Origin: a bacterium
GTDB taxonomy: Bacteria; JAMCPX01
DNA: 6,647 bases
Assembly (NCBI GenBank): GCA_021789095.1
Contig: JAJYJX010000128.1
Location: forward strand, 1-6,647
Reading direction: 5' to 3'
Part shown: one piece after another, positions 5,395 through 6,647 of the stretch
Numbering within the stretch: position 1 is the stretch's first letter
Layout: each line of letters opens with the position of its first letter
The notes under the pieces: model-generated
What the model was told of the DNA's origin: nothing
Database searches by the model: none
The model's input: only the letters and a program-made list of their open reading frames with translations
Translations under genes and position numbers: made by a program

Positions 5395-6647
5395 ATGATA
5401 ATAAAAAGATCCGTCCAGATTGGCGGAAGAGAATTTTCAATAGAGACAGGGAGAATGGCAAAGCAGGCCCATGGCTCTGCATACGTAAGCTATGCTGAGA
5501 CAGGTGTTCTGACAACGGCAGTTGCAGGCTTTGAGCCTGTAGAAAAGCAGGATTTTGTACCGCTTACCATGGAATACCAGGAACGGTTTTATTCTGCGGG
5601 AAGAATACCCGGCGGGTATTTTAAAAGGGAAGGCAGACCTTCCGAGAAAGAGGTATTATCGTCCAGGTTGATTGACAGGCCGATACGGCCGCTCATACCC
5701 AAGGGCTTCAATTATGAGATACAGGTTATTTCGTCTGTGATATCGGCTGATCAGAAAAATGATCCGGATATCGTTGCAATAACAGCTGCATCAGCTTCCC
5801 TTATGTTTTCAGATATTCCGTTCGCAGGTCCCATAGCTGCAGTTGAAGTGGGAAGGATACATGGTGCATTTGTCCTTAATCCTATAACAGACCAGCTTGC
5901 GGAAAGTGATATGGATATAATAATAGCAGGAAGCAAGGATGCTGTTGTAATGGTTGAGGGAGGGGCAAAGGTTGTTCCTGAAGAGGAAATACAGAAAGCC
6001 ATCTTCTACGGGCACAGGATGATGCAGCCGATTATCGAACTGCAGGAGTCCATAGCTCAGGAGCTTAAAGTAGCAAAGAGGCAGTACGGCAACGGCCTTA
6101 TAAGTGATGAACTTTACCGTCTGGTAGAGAATAACTATTCAGCGTCCCTGAAGGATATACTCACAACAAGGATAAAACAGGAAAGACAGGAAAAATTAAG
6201 GAAATTGTTCGGCAGTGCTGTGGAAGAATTGACCGCTGATGAGCGTTATCGGCCTGAGGAGGTCGAAATGGCGCTTGAGAAGCTGCAATCAACGATGGCC
6301 CGTAACATGATCATAAAGGAACAGAGCCGTATTGACGGAAGGTCTCTCAACGACGTAAGGCCCATAAAATGCGAGATTGGCATGCTTCCAAGGACACACG
6401 GTTCAGCCTTATTCACAAGAGGAGAAACGCAGGCGCTTGTAGTCACTACCATTGGAACATTTGATGATGTACAGTTTATAGACGAGATTATAGGGGAGAA
6501 CAAGAAGAGGTTCATGCTGCATTACAACTTCCCGCCTTTTTCTGTTGGTGAGGTGAAACAGTTAAGGGGGCCGGGAAGGAGGGAAATCGGTCACGGAGCA
6601 CTTGCCGAAAGGGCGATACTGCCTATTATTCCCGGAGAAAACGAGTT
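5395..6647 (+). CDS. pnp: Polyribonucleotide nucleotidyltransferase (PNPase), N-terminal part, 3' end outside window
   Basis: The frame is open from the ATG to the window edge, giving 417 codons plus 2 nt of a protein usually about 700 residues long. PNPase is a ring-shaped trimer that phosphorolyses RNA 3' to 5', and it is often bound to RNase E or a helicase. The first RNase PH domain (about 1-140) includes FYSAGRIPGGYFKREGRP at 65-82; YFKR at 75-78 is the counterpart of the FFRR loop that grips RNA in the channel. An all-helical domain follows (about 145-230 and the linker). The second RNase PH domain opens with RIDGR at 312-316, then LPRTHGSALFTRGETQAL at 331-348, HYNFPPFSVGE, and RREIGHGALAERA from 395. 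The catalytic Ser/Asp residues (E. coli Ser438, Asp486, Asp492) and the KH and S1 domains would lie beyond the window. No frameshift is visible. It follows rpsO by 4 nt and is probably co-transcribed. Confidence 0.97.
   Translation, partial: MIIKRSVQIGGREFSIETGRMAKQAHGSAYVSYAETGVLTTAVAGFEPVEKQDFVPLTMEYQERFYSAGRIPGGYFKREGRPSEKEVLSSRLIDRPIRPLIPKGFNYEIQVISSVISADQKNDPDIVAITAASASLMFSDIPFAGPIAAVEVGRIHGAFVLNPITDQLAESDMDIIIAGSKDAVVMVEGGAKVVPEEEIQKAIFYGHRMMQPIIELQESIAQELKVAKRQYGNGLISDELYRLVENNYSASLKDILTTRIKQERQEKLRKLFGSAVEELTADERYRPEEVEMALEKLQSTMARNMIIKEQSRIDGRSLNDVRPIKCEIGMLPRTHGSALFTRGETQALVVTTIGTFDDVQFIDEIIGENKKRFMLHYNFPPFSVGEVKQLRGPGRREIGHGALAERAILPIIPGENE

Noticed and set aside
5602-5622. Terminator-like hairpin AATACCC-GGC-GGGTATT followed by TT inside pnp
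   Set aside because: The stem is real but consists of codons for the strongly conserved RIPGGYF segment of PNPase. The T-run is short and runs into AAAAGGG, and termination 200 nt into pnp makes no sense without other attenuation signals.

Overview
The window is a same-strand (+) bacterial chromosomal operon of translation and RNA-metabolism genes. In order it holds the 3' end of nusA, then infB, rbfA, an nrnA-type DHH/DHHA1 phosphoesterase, truB, rpsO and the 5' part of pnp. All coding is on the + strand and there is essentially no non-coding DNA: junctions range from a 4-nt overlap to 10 nt apart. I see no mobile element, tRNA, rRNA, CRISPR array, riboswitch or convincing terminator.

Layout: 1-465 is the C-terminal part of NusA (second KH domain plus one helix-hairpin-helix repeat). 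476-3049 is a complete IF2 with two IF2_N modules separated by a long charged linker, then the GTPase core and the tRNA-binding C-domains. 3046-3393 is RbfA and 3390-4355 is NrnA. 4355-5110 is a short TruB ending where the C-terminal PUA-like domain would normally follow. 5121-5390 is ribosomal protein S15. From 5395 to the window edge is PNPase, cut inside its second RNase PH domain. infB/rbfA and rbfA/nrnA share ATGA stop-start overlaps, nrnA/truB share TAATG, and rpsO has the only near-perfect Shine-Dalgarno, overlapping the truB stop.

Organism: the order nusA-infB-rbfA-nrnA-truB-rpsO-pnp, with the DHH phosphoesterase between rbfA and truB, fits deltaproteobacteria-like lineages (Desulfobacterota, possibly Nitrospirota). 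Base composition looks moderate (GC by eye in the mid-40s percent). AGG/AGA for Arg and ATA for Ile are used freely, even in rpsO. This is a Gram-negative-type anaerobe guess at low confidence; a protein search would settle it. The small genes ylxR and ylxQ (after nusA), DUF503/ylxP (before rbfA) and ribF (after truB), which sit in this cluster in many bacteria, are absent here.

How the genes work together: NusA tunes transcription elongation and antitermination. IF2 brings initiator tRNA to the ribosome. RbfA and S15 act in 30S maturation and structure. TruB makes pseudouridine 55 in tRNA. PNPase degrades RNA from the 3' end, and NrnA can finish the 2-5 nt leftovers. This is a conserved housekeeping region. 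I do not find evidence of an undescribed system; the points worth a second look are residue-level departures in NrnA, TruB and IF2, and the unusually compact layout.
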